Source: Deltaproteobacteria bacterium (lineage in GTDB: Bacteria > Desulfobacterota > Syntrophia > Syntrophales > UBA2185). From it: DNA of 64,000 nucleotides. The stretch is from assembly GCA_016874835.1 (NCBI GenBank), contig VGTB01000003.1, positions 1 through 64,000 of the forward strand, in the 5' to 3' direction. How positions within the stretch are numbered: the stretch's first letter is position 1; each line of letters opens with the position of its first letter. Position numbers and translations under genes: made by a program. Below the pieces are notes generated by a model that was given only the letters and a program-made list of their open reading frames with translations, did not search any database and was not told the DNA's origin. Below, one piece after another: positions 45,452-54,204 of the stretch.

Positions 45452-45751
45452 ATGGTCCATGAAAAAGTCCAGCTTACGCACAAAAAGGCTGATGGGTACA
45501 TCATTCCATTAGGGGTACTGAATCTGGTTGCGGTGATCACCGAAACCGGTATGGTCGGCTGCGGGGCATTCGATGTAGCGGCATTGGACAACTTCAGCTA
45601 TCCGGCGGCCAGGGTGAAGTCTGCCACGGGGAGTGCCATTGCAACAATCGAGGATCTCCTTTCAGGCGTGGTAAAAGACGCGAACAAGGCGGCAGTCGAA
45701 CGGGGTGTAAAGATCGGGATGAGGGGAAAGGAAGCTCTTGATCTGATATAG
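45452..45751 (+). CDS. YunC/DUF1805 family protein
   Basis: A 99-residue protein with the DUF1805 pattern: GYIIPLGVLNLVAVIT near 16-30, GMVGCGAFDVAALD near 33-46, YPAARV and a C-terminal GVKIGMRGKEAL. Structures show a small alpha/beta protein, role unknown. It precedes a C_GCAxxG_C_C protein and sufCB on the same strand, with 75 bases in between. Confidence 0.82.
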   Translation: MVHEKVQLTHKKADGYIIPLGVLNLVAVITETGMVGCGAFDVAALDNFSYPAARVKSATGSAIATIEDLLSGVVKDANKAAVERGVKIGMRGKEALDLI

Positions 45752-45826
45752 GAGTCCTGTGCAGGCCCGTTTGATTCCCCTGTAACCCACGACAGCTCAC
45801 AGGAAAGAACTCTCAAGGAGGAGACA

Positions 45827-46366
45827 ATGACCAAGGAAGAAAAAATCGAAGCGATCAGGCAGCGGGCACGGAAAAACTTTTCTCTTGGGTACAACTGTTG
45901 CGAATGTGTCACCGAAGCAGTGTTTAGCCTTGTGGACACGGGATTGCCCGAGGAGGCAAAAAAAATGGCGACGGGATTCGGCGGGGGCATCGGGCTTTAC
46001 GGAGATACCTGCGGAGCCCTGGTGGGTGCCGTCATGGCCGTGAGTGCCGTCCATGGCAGAAGCAAGCTGCCTGAGGGTGAGGGGAAAGAGGCGATGCTTA
46101 AAGGAAAGGAACAGTTGTATGGCAGGCCCGGCCTGTATCGCCTGTTTAACCAGGTACCCAACCGACTCAAAGAGAAATACGGAAAGACTCTCTGTAGAGA
46201 ACTCACTTCCCAGTGGCACGACGCGTGGCTCTGCCGCGACCACGCCCTCTACTGCCGTGAAATCATTACAGACGCGGCAGGAATCGCCGCCGATCTGATT
46301 CTTTCCGACAAGAACGAACTGGCTTCGAAACCGTTCGGCGACAACGTGGAAAAACTGAAGGACTGA
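45827..46366 (+). CDS. C_GCAxxG_C_C family redox-type protein
   Basis: A 179-residue protein of the family named after its cysteine motif: NCCECVTEAVF near 23-33, FGGGIGLYGDTCGALVGAVMA near 50-70 (the C-GAxxG element), and a last Cys pair in WLCRDHALYC. The Cys arrangement suggests metal or redox-centre binding, but no activity is proven. AGGAGG precedes the ATG. The gene is 16 bases ahead of sufC, which hints at a link with Fe-S assembly (inference). Confidence 0.85.
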   Translation: MTKEEKIEAIRQRARKNFSLGYNCCECVTEAVFSLVDTGLPEEAKKMATGFGGGIGLYGDTCGALVGAVMAVSAVHGRSKLPEGEGKEAMLKGKEQLYGRPGLYRLFNQVPNRLKEKYGKTLCRELTSQWHDAWLCRDHALYCREIITDAAGIAADLILSDKNELASKPFGDNVEKLKD

Positions 46367-46382
46367 AGGAAAATAGAATACC

Positions 46383-47138
46383 ATGTTAAAAATAGAAGAC
46401 CTGCAGGTAAAAATCGGTGACAAGGAAGTCCTGAAACACATCGATCTGGAAATCAATCCGGGGGAAACACACATTCTCTTCGGCCCGAACGGTTCGGGTA
46501 AAACATCATTGCTGATGACCATCATGGGTTACCCCCAGTATACCATCACAGCGGGTAATATCTTCTTCAAGGGAGAAGACATTACCCACATGCCCGTACC
46601 TGAAAGGGCAAAGCTCGGTATCGGCATGTCCTACCAGAGGCCGCCTACCATTCACGGTCTTAAGACGAGACAGATGGTCCACATATGTGCGCGAAAGGAG
46701 ATCGACGTCGAAAAACTCGCCGCGATGGTGAATTTCTCCGATTTTCTTGAGCGCGACATCAATGCAGGTTTTTCCGGCGGGGAAATCAAGCGCTCGGAAC
46801 TTCTACAGCTCATGGCCCAGGATGCGGATCTTCTCCTCTTTGATGAGCCGGAATCGGGTGTGGATCTGGAAAACATTTCCCTCATAGGTCATTCAATCAG
46901 TTCCCTTCTTCAGCGTGACTACAAGGCAGCTCCTGACAAGACGCATAAACAGCAGCGCGCCGAACGAACCAGGATGGGTCTCATCATCACCCACACGGGA
47001 TTCATCCTGGATTACGTGACAGCAGACAAGGGGCAGGTACTCTATGAAGGAGTGTTAAGTTGCAGGAGCAACCCCCAGGAAATATTCCGGTGCATAAAAG
47101 AATCCGGGTACGAGGAGTGTGTGAAATGCGCGATCTGA
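46383..47138 (+). CDS. sufC: Fe-S cluster assembly ATPase SufC
   Basis: A 251-residue ABC-type ATPase of the SUF scaffold: Walker A GPNGSGKTSLL near 35-45, the Q-loop MSYQRPPTI, signature GFSGGEIKRSE and Walker B LLLFDEPESGVDLENI, all intact, with a basic insert AAPDKTHKQQRAER in the helical region. Binds SufB to build [4Fe-4S] clusters. Overlaps the sufB-like gene by 13 bases. No sufD, sufS, sufU or sufE follows, the minimal SufBC type found in strict anaerobes. Confidence 0.93.
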   Translation: MLKIEDLQVKIGDKEVLKHIDLEINPGETHILFGPNGSGKTSLLMTIMGYPQYTITAGNIFFKGEDITHMPVPERAKLGIGMSYQRPPTIHGLKTRQMVHICARKEIDVEKLAAMVNFSDFLERDINAGFSGGEIKRSELLQLMAQDADLLLFDEPESGVDLENISLIGHSISSLLQRDYKAAPDKTHKQQRAERTRMGLIITHTGFILDYVTADKGQVLYEGVLSCRSNPQEIFRCIKESGYEECVKCAI

Positions 47139-48337
47139 ATGAAAAGGCCACACAGGCGAAAGACAAGAAAGCAGTCCTTGGCCCGGATATAGACCTGGAT
47201 GCCTTTACCGCCGATCCAGTGGCCCATTCGTATGTGGAAGATCTCACGAAACTCCCGGAGAAAGACCGTAAAAGAATTCTCCAATCCGGAGTGGACGCCA
47301 GCGAGGAGGGACGTTCGGGAACCTATTTTCAGAAAGACACGGCGATAGTCCACGCTGACTCGCACCAGAAAGGACTTGAGGTACTGCCTATTAAACAGGC
47401 TCTCAAAGAATGTGACTGGACAAAAGACTATTACTGGAAGCTGGTATCCGTAGATGCAGATAAATATACGGCTCGAGCCGAGCTCAATCTACACGACGGT
47501 TACGTCATCCGGGCCCTTCCCGGAAGCAAGATTATCTATCCCGTCCAGGCCTGCCTCTACATTGACAAAGAGAACCTGAGCCAGTATGTCCACAACCTGA
47601 TCATTGCTGAAGAAGATTCGGAACTTCACGTCATTACAGGGTGTGCCACGTCCCCCAACCTTAAAAAGGGACTCCACGTCGGGATATCGGAATTCTTCGT
47701 CAAGAAAAATGCCAAGCTCAGTTTCACCATGATCCATAACTGGGCGGAAGAAATGATGGTACGACCCCGTTCCGTCGGGATGGTGGAAGAAGGAGGTCTC
47801 TTCCTCAATAACTACATCTGTATGAAGCCGGTCAAGTCCCTCCAGATGTATCCAACGACCCACCTTGTAGGGAAGGGAGCGGTCTCCAGGTTTTACAGCC
47901 TCCTGGTGGGAAGCCCCGGTTCTGAACTCGACGTGGGCGGACGGATATTCCTGAAGTCAGAAGATGCACGGGCGGAAATCACTGCCCGTGCCATAAGTAA
48001 CGGGGGAAGGATTATCTCCCGGGGAGACCTGATCGGCGAAGTGCCGGGGGTGAAGGCCCACCTGGAATGCCGGGGTCTTCTCCTGAAAGGCGGCCTCATC
48101 CATGCCATTCCGGAGTTACGGGGCCTGGTTGATGGAGTGGAGATGTCCCATGAGGCGGCGGTGGGAAAGATCGCCCAGGAAGAAATCCTCTATCTGATGT
48201 CCCGGGGACTCTCCGAACAGGAAGCGACAGCAACCATTGTGCGGGGATTCCTCAGCGTCGACATTCCCGGTCTGCCGGCCCAGCTTAAAGCCGAGATCGA
48301 CCACGCCGTCGAAATGAGTGAAAAAGAAATGATGTAA
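47126..48337 (+). CDS. sufB: Fe-S cluster assembly scaffold SufB (SufBD family)
   Basis: A 403-residue SufBD-family beta-helix protein: YVIRALPGSKIIYPVQACLY near 150-169, the repetitive strands ISEFFVKKNAKLSFTMIHNW, ARAEITARAISNGGRIISRG, and the C-terminal helix motif EEILYLMSRGLSEQEATATIVRGF with the end DHAVEMSEK. The Glu in HEAAVGKI is the usual active site region. The ATG 47126 with GAGGAG is used; upstream in-frame codons have no site and the protein starts MRDLNEK. It overlaps sufC by 13 bases, so the two are translationally coupled and form a minimal SmsCB-like system. Confidence 0.92.
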   Translation: MRDLNEKATQAKDKKAVLGPDIDLDAFTADPVAHSYVEDLTKLPEKDRKRILQSGVDASEEGRSGTYFQKDTAIVHADSHQKGLEVLPIKQALKECDWTKDYYWKLVSVDADKYTARAELNLHDGYVIRALPGSKIIYPVQACLYIDKENLSQYVHNLIIAEEDSELHVITGCATSPNLKKGLHVGISEFFVKKNAKLSFTMIHNWAEEMMVRPRSVGMVEEGGLFLNNYICMKPVKSLQMYPTTHLVGKGAVSRFYSLLVGSPGSELDVGGRIFLKSEDARAEITARAISNGGRIISRGDLIGEVPGVKAHLECRGLLLKGGLIHAIPELRGLVDGVEMSHEAAVGKIAQEEILYLMSRGLSEQEATATIVRGFLSVDIPGLPAQLKAEIDHAVEMSEKEMM

Positions 48338-48345
48338 GTGCGGGG

Positions 48346-49551
48346 TCAGCGCACCTCCACGTCGTAACCGCCGGAAGCGAGCATATTGAGCAGTTGTTCT
48401 ATATGCGGGTAGTCGCGGGTTTCCACTTCCAACTCCACCCTGCTTAAGCCCACAGGCAGATGTCGCCCCATACGATCATGATGGATATGAAGAATGTTTC
48501 CCTGGTGGCCGGCTACCAGTCGCAAAAGTTCGGCAAGAGCACCCGGCACATCCTCCAGCTCTACGGAAAACCGCAGGATACGCCCCGTCCGGAATAATCC
48601 TTGGTGCAGAATTTTTCCCAGCAGGTGGCTGTCCACATTGCCGCCGCTAACGACTAACACCACCGGCTGCCCCGGCCGGCAGTGGAACTGATTACCCATC
48701 AGAGCTGCCAGAGGCACCGCACCGGCCCCTTCCGCCAGCACTTTCTTCCGCTCCAGCAGTTTCAACATCGCCGCGGCAATCTGTTCTTCCTCCGCGGTCA
48801 CAATGTCATCTACCAGACGTTCTATCACGGGGAATGTCAGCTTCCCCACCTGTCTGACACTTATCCCGTCCGCCAGAGATTTCCCGGCGGAAACGCTCAC
48901 AGGTTTTCCCAAGCGGCGTGCCGATACGGCCGAGGCGCACGCAGCCGCCTGCACGCCGACGATTTTCGCTTTTTCCCGAAGTGATTTAACCGCCGTGGCA
49001 ATCCCGGCGACGAGCCCGCCGCCGCCAATGGGAACAAGGACGGTATCGACCCCGGGCAATTCCGAAACAATCTCAAGACCAATCGTCCCCTGACCGGCAA
49101 TGACATCATCGTCATCAAAGGGATGTATGAAGATGCGGCCCTCCCCCTCAAGCCTGCGGGCGTGAGAGAGGCTCTCCGTCAGGCTCTTGCCGTGTAACAC
49201 CACCTGTGCGCCATAGGATCGGGCAGCCACTTGCTTGCCGATGGAGGCCCATTCCGGCATGACAACCGTGGCCGGAATCCCCATGAGGTGGGCTGCATGG
49301 GCCACCCCCTGGGCGTGATTTCCCGCCGAGGCGGCGACAACACCCCCGCCGCCGATGCGATCTCGGATGTGAGACAGCTTGTAGTATGCACCGCGGAACT
49401 TGAATGAACCCGTCTTCTGCAGATTTTCCAACTTCAGGTAGACGGGCGCGCCACTCTCTTCGCTGAAGTACGTGGAGTATACCAGCGGCGTTTTAATCGC
49501 CACACCTTCCAACACCTCAGCGGCTCTCTTGATTGATTCCAATTGTACCAT
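48346..49551 (-). CDS. ilvA: Threonine ammonia-lyase (threonine dehydratase)
   Basis: A 401-residue PLP enzyme that turns threonine into 2-oxobutyrate and ammonia, feeding isoleucine synthesis or catabolism. The PLP Lys is in SFKFRGAYYKL near 49-59; AASAGNHAQGVAHA and the glycine-rich IGGGGLVAGIA are the PLP-phosphate loops. A C-terminal ACT domain (VELEDVPGALAELLRLV) suggests allosteric control. Which paralogue (IlvA or TdcB) cannot be told; the short type with one ACT domain fits either. hisF lies eight bases upstream. Confidence 0.92.
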   Translation of the reverse strand: MVQLESIKRAAEVLEGVAIKTPLVYSTYFSEESGAPVYLKLENLQKTGSFKFRGAYYKLSHIRDRIGGGGVVAASAGNHAQGVAHAAHLMGIPATVVMPEWASIGKQVAARSYGAQVVLHGKSLTESLSHARRLEGEGRIFIHPFDDDDVIAGQGTIGLEIVSELPGVDTVLVPIGGGGLVAGIATAVKSLREKAKIVGVQAAACASAVSARRLGKPVSVSAGKSLADGISVRQVGKLTFPVIERLVDDIVTAEEEQIAAAMLKLLERKKVLAEGAGAVPLAALMGNQFHCRPGQPVVLVVSGGNVDSHLLGKILHQGLFRTGRILRFSVELEDVPGALAELLRLVAGHQGNILHIHHDRMGRHLPVGLSRVELEVETRDYPHIEQLLNMLASGGYDVEVR

Positions 49552-49559
49552 GTGTACAC

Positions 49560-50324
49560 TTAAAGCTTGACGGATAGACCTCTCTCCCGCAGATATTCCT
49601 TTACCTGTCTGATGGTAAACATACGAAAATGAAACACCGACGCGGCGAGTAAAATCGCAGCCCCCCCTTTCACAACACCCTCGTAAAAATGTTCCAGTGT
49701 TCCTGCACCCCCGGAAGCCACCACCGGTACGTTTACAACGTCGGAAACAGCTTTAGTGAATTCCAAGTCATAACCGGCTAAGGTTCCGTCTCCATCCATA
49801 CTCGTCGGCAGGATCACCCCCGCCCCCAGCTCCTGGCACTGTCTTGCCCAGGCGATGGCGTCCTTTCCCACCGGGGTAGTTCCCCCTGAAACGACCAGTT
49901 CAAAACCGGAGGGCATTTCCCTGTTTCTCCGGGCATCAATGGCCACGGTGATCGTTCCGGACCCGAATTCCTTCACCGCCTTCCTCAACATATCGGGATC
50001 TCTTACGGCTGCACTGTTCATGGACACTTTATGTGCACCGGCCTTCACAACCATCTCAATGTCCTCCAGTGTCCCGATCCCTCCCCCCACGGTCAGAGGG
50101 ATATCGATGACGGAGGAGACCTGCCGCACCCATTCCAGCCGGGTTTTTCTGTTCTCCAAAGTCGCCGCGATGTCCAGCATGGCAAGCTCGTCCGCCCCTT
50201 CTTTCTGGTAGAACCGGGCGTTTTCCACGGGATCGCCCGCATCCCTGAGGTTTACAAAGTGAACGCCCTTGACGACCCGCCCGTCTTTCATATCAAGACA
50301 CGGCATAATGTGAATCACATCCAT
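49560..50324 (-). CDS. hisF: Imidazole glycerol phosphate synthase subunit HisF
   Basis: A 254-residue TIM barrel. The first strand carries the catalytic Asp in MPCLDMKDGRVVKGV, and the second is in VAIDARRN near 127-134; LTVGGGIGTLEDI, SMNSAAV and VVASGGAGTLEHF form the phosphate sites. It makes imidazole glycerol phosphate with ammonia from HisH. No other his gene is in the window, so it is either a scattered his gene or a paralogue. It is cotranscribed with ilvA by position. The start has AAAGGATATCC upstream. Confidence 0.93.
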   Translation of the reverse strand: MDVIHIMPCLDMKDGRVVKGVHFVNLRDAGDPVENARFYQKEGADELAMLDIAATLENRKTRLEWVRQVSSVIDIPLTVGGGIGTLEDIEMVVKAGAHKVSMNSAAVRDPDMLRKAVKEFGSGTITVAIDARRNREMPSGFELVVSGGTTPVGKDAIAWARQCQELGAGVILPTSMDGDGTLAGYDLEFTKAVSDVVNVPVVASGGAGTLEHFYEGVVKGGAAILLAASVFHFRMFTIRQVKEYLRERGLSVKL

Positions 50325-50421
50325 TGGATATCCTTTCTCTGCAGATCGTTAATAAAAGTTTTCTTGCGTGGTTTCATATCACCATATATAGTGCCGTGCA
50401 ATACCGTTTTCGCGAGGATAC

Positions 50422-51324
50422 ATGAACCGCAGGAAGTTTCTTAAAGCAACTCTCATTTCAGGAATAGCCATCTCCTCCCCGGAGATTCTATTCCCCCTCA
50501 TCGCGCCTGCCGATGCGGCAGTTAAATCCGATTTAGCCGTTGCCCGCGGGACTTCTCCGGCCAGAATAACCCGGGCCGCCATTGACGGATTGGGGGGGAT
50601 CAAGAGATTCATATCCAGGGGCGATGTTGTCGTCGTCAAACCGAACATCGGCTGGGACAGGACTCCCGAATACGCCGCTAACACCAATCCTGAGGTCGTT
50701 GCGACTATCGTCAGGCTTTGCTACGAAGCGGGAGCGAAGAAGGTCAAGGTGTTCGACAATACCGTGAGTAACGCGAAGCGCTGTTACAAACAGAGCGGGA
50801 TCGCCGACGCCGTATCGGCGGTGGGGGGTCTCGTGAGTTTCATCGACGACAGGAAATTCCGGGATATGAAACTCTCCGGCTACGCCCTCAGATCATGGCC
50901 CCTTTATATGGAGGTATTCGAGGCGGACAAGATAATAAACGTGCCCATCGCGAAAACCCACGGATTGACCACCCTCACCCTGGGCATGAAAAACTGGATG
51001 GGAATCATGGGAGGCTGGCGCGGAAGGATTCATCAAAGGATCGACGGCAGTCTTGTGGATGTTTCCATGGCCGTCACACCGGTCCTCGTCGTCCTGGACG
51101 CGGTAAGGATACTGACTGCGAACGGTCCCCAGGGAGGGGATCTCTCGGATGTAAAACTCCTCAATACCGTAGTTGCGGGAACGGATCAGGTCGCCGTCGA
51201 TGCCTACGGGGCAACCCTCTTCGGTATGAGGGGAAGCGATCTCGCTTACGTCAGGATGGGCCACGAGGCCGGTCTCGGCACGATGGAACTGTCGAAACTG
51301 AAGATCAAGAGAATCACCGCATGA
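50422..51324 (+). CDS. DUF362 family protein with Tat-type signal
   Basis: A 300-residue exported protein. The N-terminus MNRRKFLKATLISGIAIS is a twin-arginine-like signal. The mature part fits DUF362: VVVKPNIGWDRTPE, ADKIINVPIAKTHGLTTLTLGMKNWMG (near 170-195), LVDVSMAVTPVLVVLDAV and AGTDQVAVDAYGA. Many DUF362 proteins carry extra ferredoxin domains; this one does not, but the next two genes provide them. Function in the family is unknown, with links to redox and organohalide or metal metabolism. First of a four-gene plus-strand cluster. Confidence 0.88.
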   Translation: MNRRKFLKATLISGIAISSPEILFPLIAPADAAVKSDLAVARGTSPARITRAAIDGLGGIKRFISRGDVVVVKPNIGWDRTPEYAANTNPEVVATIVRLCYEAGAKKVKVFDNTVSNAKRCYKQSGIADAVSAVGGLVSFIDDRKFRDMKLSGYALRSWPLYMEVFEADKIINVPIAKTHGLTTLTLGMKNWMGIMGGWRGRIHQRIDGSLVDVSMAVTPVLVVLDAVRILTANGPQGGDLSDVKLLNTVVAGTDQVAVDAYGATLFGMRGSDLAYVRMGHEAGLGTMELSKLKIKRITA

Positions 51325-51372
51325 CCCGGTCTCTCGATGGGAGAGATCCAGAACAATTCACTTCAGAGATTC

Positions 51373-52920
51373 ATGATTAAAAAAATCCGCATCGCGACCC
51401 AGGGGCTTTTCCTGCTTACCTTTCTCTGGCTCTTTCTCCAGACGGAATCGAAGGGGGCCAACGAATTAGGCTATCCCGTGAAGATCTTTTTAGACGCAGA
51501 TCCCCTTCTCTTTCTCACGACGAGCCTTGCCACCTGGTCTGTCGACAAGTTCCCCTATCTCGCGCTCATCGTGGTGGTCGCAACGGTGATCCTGGGGAGG
51601 GTTTTCTGCGGCTGGGTCTGCCCCCTGGGAACCCTCAATAACATGGCAGGTTCCCTGAAGCGATGGCGCTTGCAAACCGCACCTCTGAACTGGTACCGGG
51701 TCAAATACGCCATCCTGATCTTTCTCCTCATCTCATCTCTCTTTACTCTTCAGTTAACAGGGATCGTGGATCCCCTCTCTCTCCTGATCAGGTCTCTCTC
51801 CGTCACCGTGTACCCCATGTTCAGTTATGCCACGGGTGCTGCCTTCGATGCCGTATACAGTGCAAACATCCCTGTCGTCGTCAGTATCTCCGAATTCATT
51901 TACACCATCCTGAAAAAGACAGTTCTCCCCTTCCAGCAGCCCTTTTTCATTCAGGGGGCATTCATCGGCATCCTGTTCTTCCTCCTCCTGGGAGCTAACC
52001 TTATAGAGAGGCGCTTCTGGTGCAAGTTCCTCTGCCCTTTAGGCGCCCTCCTGGGGCTCCTGTCACGGTATGCTTTCCTGAAAAGATCCGTAAGTGAGGG
52101 CTGCGACTCATGCGGGGCATGCACCGCATCCTGTCAGGGTGGAGCCGCCCCCGACCGACAGGAGGAAAGGAAGAATACGGAGTGTTTCATCTGCGGAAAC
52201 TGTGACGACATCTGCCCCCGCAATGCCGTCAGTTTCGGCTTTTCCCTGAAGAAGCCCGGGGCTTCTCTCGACCTGGGGAAGAGGTATGTCGCCGGTTCGA
52301 TTCTCTCCGGGATTGTCGCCGTTCCTCTGTTGAGGATTTCTCCCCTCATGAAACCGGCGTACGCAAATCCGCTTCTGATCAGACCTCCGGGATCGGTTGA
52401 AGAGAAGGCATTTCTCCAAAAATGCGTCAAGTGCGGCGAGTGCATGAAGGTCTGCATCACCAATGGGCTCCAGCCGACATTTCTGGAAGCCGGTCTCGAA
52501 GGGATATGGTCTCCCGTTCTTATCCCGCGCATCGGTTACTGCGAGTACCGCTGTACCCTGTGCGGTCAGGTCTGTCCCACGGGAGCCATTCAGAAACTCG
52601 ATCTTGCCGAAAAGGAGAAAGTGAGGATAGGATCAGCAATGGTTGACAAAGGGCGATGCCTGCCTTACGCCCACGCCACACCGTGCATCGTCTGCGAAGA
52701 GGTCTGTCCCACCCCGAAGAAGGCAATCTGGCTCGAGACGGTGACGGTAAAAGACAGGGAGGGGAAAGAGCTCATCGTCAAGCAGCCGAAGGTCGACCTC
52801 ACGCTCTGCACCGGCTGCGGCATCTGTGAGGCAAAGTGCCCCGTCATCGGGCAGCCTGCAATCTATGTAACCAGCGTGGGAGAATCAAGGTCAAAGGACA
52901 AACAGCTCTTACTGCCGTAA
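51373..52920 (+). CDS. NapH-like membrane polyferredoxin
   Basis: A 515-residue membrane iron-sulfur protein. The first 190 residues hold five or so membrane helices with the NapH-type motifs CGWVCPLGTL and, later, WCKFLCPLGALLG. Next come several [4Fe-4S] modules: CDSCGACTASC with CFICGNCDDICP, then KCVKCGECMKVC, a module with CRYRCTLCGQVC-like spacing, CIVCEEVCPTP and the final CTGCGICEAKCP. Such proteins take electrons from quinol to periplasmic enzymes. The start ATG 51373 (MIKKIRIATQ) is preferred to 51337, but no strong ribosome-binding site supports either. Lies between DUF362 and the aldo/keto reductase gene. Confidence 0.88.
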   Translation: MIKKIRIATQGLFLLTFLWLFLQTESKGANELGYPVKIFLDADPLLFLTTSLATWSVDKFPYLALIVVVATVILGRVFCGWVCPLGTLNNMAGSLKRWRLQTAPLNWYRVKYAILIFLLISSLFTLQLTGIVDPLSLLIRSLSVTVYPMFSYATGAAFDAVYSANIPVVVSISEFIYTILKKTVLPFQQPFFIQGAFIGILFFLLLGANLIERRFWCKFLCPLGALLGLLSRYAFLKRSVSEGCDSCGACTASCQGGAAPDRQEERKNTECFICGNCDDICPRNAVSFGFSLKKPGASLDLGKRYVAGSILSGIVAVPLLRISPLMKPAYANPLLIRPPGSVEEKAFLQKCVKCGECMKVCITNGLQPTFLEAGLEGIWSPVLIPRIGYCEYRCTLCGQVCPTGAIQKLDLAEKEKVRIGSAMVDKGRCLPYAHATPCIVCEEVCPTPKKAIWLETVTVKDREGKELIVKQPKVDLTLCTGCGICEAKCPVIGQPAIYVTSVGESRSKDKQLLLP

Positions 52921-52973
52921 CCGGGAGCGTCTCGTACATTATAGTGATCCTTCAGGAAAGAGGAGAGGATGCC

Positions 52974-54137
52974 ATGAAACAAGAGAAGCAATATAAGGGA
53001 ATGAACAGGAGAGAGTTTTTAATGGCAGGTCTGGCGGGAACCACGTCGGCACTCCTGGATTTAAACGGCATCGCCGGCGCTGCGCAGGAAGGCTTTGTGT
53101 TTCCCGCACCTGTTTACAGGACGCTGGGAAGAACGGGGTTGAAGATCACGGTGGTGAGCTTCGGCGCGATGCTGACCCCCGAACCGGAAGTGATGAGGGT
53201 CGCCTTTGAGCACGGCATCAACTATGTCGACACGGCCCGGCGTTACATGGGCGGCAGGAACGAGGAAATCGTTGCCCGGGCACTGAAAGGTATACGCCAC
53301 AGGGTGTATGTGGCAACGAAGATACGCCCCTCATCGAGGTCAAAGGAGGATATATTCAAGGATATTGAGACAAGCCTCACAGCGCTGGAAACAGACTATG
53401 TCGATGTCATCCAGCTCCATAATCTCAGCGGCAGGGAACGGGTATTCATTCCGGAAACCCGGGAGGCTCTTCTCAGACTGAGAGAGCAGGGGAAGGTGCG
53501 TTTCTTCGGGGTGACCACGCATACGAATCAGGCGCTGGTCCTCCACGCCCTCGTGGATGATGAGGAGAAGTTCTTCGACATGGCCCTGGTGGCATACAAC
53601 TTCAAGAGCGGTACGGATGTAAGAGAAGCCATTGCAAGGGCCGCCAGCGCGAATATCGGTATTATCGCGATGAAGACACAGGCAGGAGGGTACAGCACCG
53701 ATGCACTTGGTCCGATCAGTCCCCATCAGGCAGCCCTGAAATGGGTGTTGCAGGATAGTCACGTCACCGCCGCGATCCCGGGGATGCGTGACATGACCCA
53801 CCTCAGGGAAGACATCGCGGTGATGGGAATGCCTTACGGTTTCATGGACGAGCTTATTCTGAGAGGATACGCCTCGGCGGTACGAACCTACTATTGCAAC
53901 CTCTGCGGTAAATGTGAAACGACATGTCCGAAAGGCGTAGCGATCAGCACGATCAACCGCTGCGTCATGTATGCGGAGGCCTACAGGAGCATAGAACTTG
54001 CCCGGTCCACCTATGATGAGATTCCTGCGAACGTGTCCGCCTCGGCGCGCCTCGACTGCAAGGACTGTATGGCCACATGCATCCACGGAATCGACATTGC
54101 AATGAAGATGGAGCGGGCAAGAACGTTGCTGGCGTAA
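52974..54137 (+). CDS. Tat-exported aldo/keto reductase with C-terminal ferredoxin domain
   Basis: A 387-residue protein. Residues 12-35 carry an RREFL Tat motif and a hydrophobic segment. The aldo/keto reductase barrel follows with its tetrad: Asp in YVDTARRY, Tyr in the same segment, Lys in VATKIRP and His in VIQLHNL. The end bears a [4Fe-4S] site CNLCGKCETTCPKG and a further CKDCMATCIHG. This is the family of AKRs with ferredoxin tails found in anaerobes. ATG 52974 with AGAGGAGAGG is used; frame starts upstream overlap the NapH-like gene. It is probably periplasmic and fed by the adjacent polyferredoxin (inference). Confidence 0.9.
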   Translation: MKQEKQYKGMNRREFLMAGLAGTTSALLDLNGIAGAAQEGFVFPAPVYRTLGRTGLKITVVSFGAMLTPEPEVMRVAFEHGINYVDTARRYMGGRNEEIVARALKGIRHRVYVATKIRPSSRSKEDIFKDIETSLTALETDYVDVIQLHNLSGRERVFIPETREALLRLREQGKVRFFGVTTHTNQALVLHALVDDEEKFFDMALVAYNFKSGTDVREAIARAASANIGIIAMKTQAGGYSTDALGPISPHQAALKWVLQDSHVTAAIPGMRDMTHLREDIAVMGMPYGFMDELILRGYASAVRTYYCNLCGKCETTCPKGVAISTINRCVMYAEAYRSIELARSTYDEIPANVSASARLDCKDCMATCIHGIDIAMKMERARTLLA

Positions 54138-54204
54138 CAATCCTTTTCTGTCTCTTCTCGCCATGAGGTTGTTTCGGAGACATTCCCATGTATCAGAGGG
54201 TACC

